NCBI GenBank assembly: GCA_003476705.1
Contig: DMVM01000055.1
Location: forward strand, 1 to 7,062
DNA length: 7,062 nucleotides
Direction: 5' to 3'
DNA from: Coprothermobacter sp.
Lineage (GTDB): Bacteria > Coprothermobacterota > Coprothermobacteria > Coprothermobacterales > Coprothermobacteraceae
The notes under the pieces are model-generated. The model saw nothing but the letters and a program-made list of their open reading frames with translations. It searched no databases and was not told the origin of the DNA. The translations under genes and the position numbers were made by a program. Below are positions 5,982 to 7,062 of this stretch, one piece after another (position 1 is the stretch's first letter; every line of letters starts with the position of its first letter).

Positions 5982-6832
5982 AGAGTGAGCAGGCAAATAG
6001 AGCCGAAAGGCGATTGCGGAAGACCAGGGTTATTGCAATCTCCTCTGGTAAAGGCGGCGTCGGTAAAACGTTAGTTGCCTTGGGCCTGAGTATGGGGTTA
6101 GCGAACATGAAGAAGGATGTGCTGCTGGTTGATGCCGATTTAGGAACTGCAAATGTGAATGTGGCCTTGGGTATACCGGTGGAATACAACCTGTGGGATG
6201 TGGTTAAGGGGAGAACGGACGTTGACAATGCCATAATGAGTGTGGAAGATCATTTGGACCTACTTCCTGGTGTTAGTGGTGTCTATGAAGCTACTTTCTG
6301 GCGTATGCGTGATACTGAAAAACTGTGGCGCGAACTGGATGGTGTTCTAACCAGATACGACTATGCCATAATCGATACCGGGTCTGGCATTGGAAACACG
6401 GTTGTGCAGTTTTGCATAGCAGCAGATGAGGTAGTCGTAGTATTTACCCCAGAAGCCACCTCCATAACGGATGCCTACGCACTCATTAAGACACTTCACA
6501 AGGAAGGTTATGATGGCAATATATATGCTCTGGAGAACATGGTTAGAAAAGTGCAGTCCGATTTGGTGCTTGCCGTGTCTTTAAAGTCCATGGCTCAGCG
6601 ATTTCTCAGCCGCGAAATAGAGATTCTGGGTACCATTCCTTTTTATCCACAAATTTCTAAACAAGTTAGATATCAAGAGCTTGGAAAGTATTTGCATCAA
6701 TCTGATGAATTTATGTTTTATATGGGAACCGTAGTTAAGAATCTCGTGAAAAGCGGAGAAGATCTTGGTTCATATAAACCTTCTTTTTGGAGCAAATTGA
6801 AGAACCGCCTAAGCAAAATGATGGGTACTTAA
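5978..6832 (+). CDS. flhG: MinD-like ATPase FlhG (FleN/YlxH), flagellar number regulator
   Basis: FlhG is a MinD/ParA-family ATPase. In characterised systems it stimulates the FlhF GTPase and limits flagellar number. The 284-residue product has a deviant Walker A, SGKGGVGKT (23-31), with signature Lys25 and Lys30. Walker A' is VDADLGTAN (51-59) and the switch II/Walker B region is IIDTGSG (131-137). NLWDVVKGR (71-79) and LLPGVSG (95-101) are also FlhG/MinD-like. The first residues, EQANRAERRLRK (4-15), sit where FlhG proteins carry the DQA-xx-LR helix that activates FlhF, but in altered form. The C-terminal PSFWSKLKNRLSKMM (268-282) places hydrophobic residues at 270, 271, 274, 278, 281 and 282, with Lys/Arg between. 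This is a good amphipathic membrane-targeting helix. MinD proper is excluded by context and by the pairing with flhF. ATG 5978 overlaps the flhF stop as ATGA; no Shine-Dalgarno is evident. Confidence 0.95.
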   Translation: MKSEQANRAERRLRKTRVIAISSGKGGVGKTLVALGLSMGLANMKKDVLLVDADLGTANVNVALGIPVEYNLWDVVKGRTDVDNAIMSVEDHLDLLPGVSGVYEATFWRMRDTEKLWRELDGVLTRYDYAIIDTGSGIGNTVVQFCIAADEVVVVFTPEATSITDAYALIKTLHKEGYDGNIYALENMVRKVQSDLVLAVSLKSMAQRFLSREIEILGTIPFYPQISKQVRYQELGKYLHQSDEFMFYMGTVVKNLVKSGEDLGSYKPSFWSKLKNRLSKMMGT

Positions 6833-6836
6833 GGAG
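6831..6836 (+). promoter_or_regulatory. Ribosome binding site of the response-regulator gene
   Basis: AAGGAG lies six bases before ATG 6843 and begins in the flhG stop codon. It is the best Shine-Dalgarno in the window, suggesting independent and efficient translation of the downstream gene even though it lies only 10 bases after flhG. Confidence 0.8.
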
Positions 6837-6842
6837 TTTCTC

Positions 6843-7062
6843 ATGCGGGGTACTGGTCACACTCTAGTTGTGGAAGATTCTACTTTTGTTAGCAAAGTTG
6901 TATGCGATATCCTGCAAAAGAACTTGAATTTGGTTTGTGATACCGCTTCCAATGTCAAAGAGGCGTTAGTAAAAATAAGGCTTTACCCTTACGATGTTAT
7001 TCTTCTTGATTATGTTCTGCCTGACGGTACAGGCATCGATATTCTCAGAAAGGGCAGGGATA
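6843..7062 (+). CDS. Response regulator, receiver domain (3' partial)
   Basis: The frame from ATG 6843 stays open to the right edge: 73 whole codons plus one base. The visible part is the first half of a CheY-like receiver domain. The strand-1 acidic pocket is LVVEDS (8-13, with Glu11 and Asp12). The phosphoacceptor lies in VILLDYVLPDGTG (52-64), with Asp56 as the likely site. The conserved Lys and Thr/Ser of the second half lie beyond the window. In Bacillus-type operons cheB follows flhG, and EDSTFVSKVVCDIL (11-24) resembles the CheB N-terminus. However, CheB normally has MP-x-MDG after the phosphoacceptor, whereas LPDGTG is more typical of regulators with other outputs. It could therefore be a CheY-like stand-alone protein, a CheB, or a regulator with an enzyme or DNA-binding output. 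I give no gene symbol. Its place suggests a role in motility or chemotaxis. Confidence 0.88.
   Translation, partial: MRGTGHTLVVEDSTFVSKVVCDILQKNLNLVCDTASNVKEALVKIRLYPYDVILLDYVLPDGTGIDILRKGRD

Noticed and set aside
5866..6234. Minus-strand open frame of 122 codons across the flhF/flhG junction
   Set aside because: It is antisense to two secure genes, has no family features, and its Ser/Thr/Pro-rich make-up is the usual product of reading coding DNA backwards.

Overview
The window is one uninterrupted, plus-strand stretch of a bacterial flagellar operon. It holds nine genes: fliO (5' end cut off by the window), fliP, fliQ, fliR, flhB, flhA, flhF, flhG, and the start of a response-regulator gene that runs off the right edge. 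Neighbouring genes overlap or lie at most 10 bases apart, so there is no room for internal promoters or terminators, and none is seen. The whole block is probably read as one transcript started upstream of the window.

Layout. Bases 1-2974 encode the membrane export gate (FliO assembly factor, FliP/FliQ/FliR channel, FlhB substrate-specificity switch). Bases 2971-4986 encode FlhA, the large export-gate protein with a cytoplasmic substrate and chaperone docking domain. Bases 4986-6832 encode FlhF and FlhG, a GTPase/ATPase pair that sets where and how many flagella are built. Bases 6843-7062 begin a protein with a phospho-receiver domain, preceded by the strongest Shine-Dalgarno sequence in the window.

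Organism. The order fliO-P-Q-R-flhB-flhA-flhF-flhG is the one known from Bacillus/Clostridium-type and several deep-branching bacterial lineages, not the split arrangement of enterobacteria. Base composition looks moderate (mid-40s % GC by eye). The proteins are clearly orthologous to known families but unusually diverged at positions normally fixed. This suggests a poorly sampled or deep-branching flagellated bacterium, which I cannot name from sequence alone.

How the genes work together. FliO helps the FliP/Q/R pore assemble. FlhB and FlhA surround its cytoplasmic entrance and select and drive export of rod, hook and filament subunits. FlhF recruits early components to the assembly site, and FlhG limits FlhF by stimulating its GTPase.

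No exotic defence, mobile or unknown system is visible. The points of interest are substitutions in the export core: FlhB has NPTE instead of NPTH, FlhA has lost a conserved membrane Asp and Arg, FliP has Met-Phe-Met instead of the Met-Met-Met gasket, and FlhF has DTIGR instead of DTAGR. The translation-start layout and the unidentified response regulator also deserve a look.
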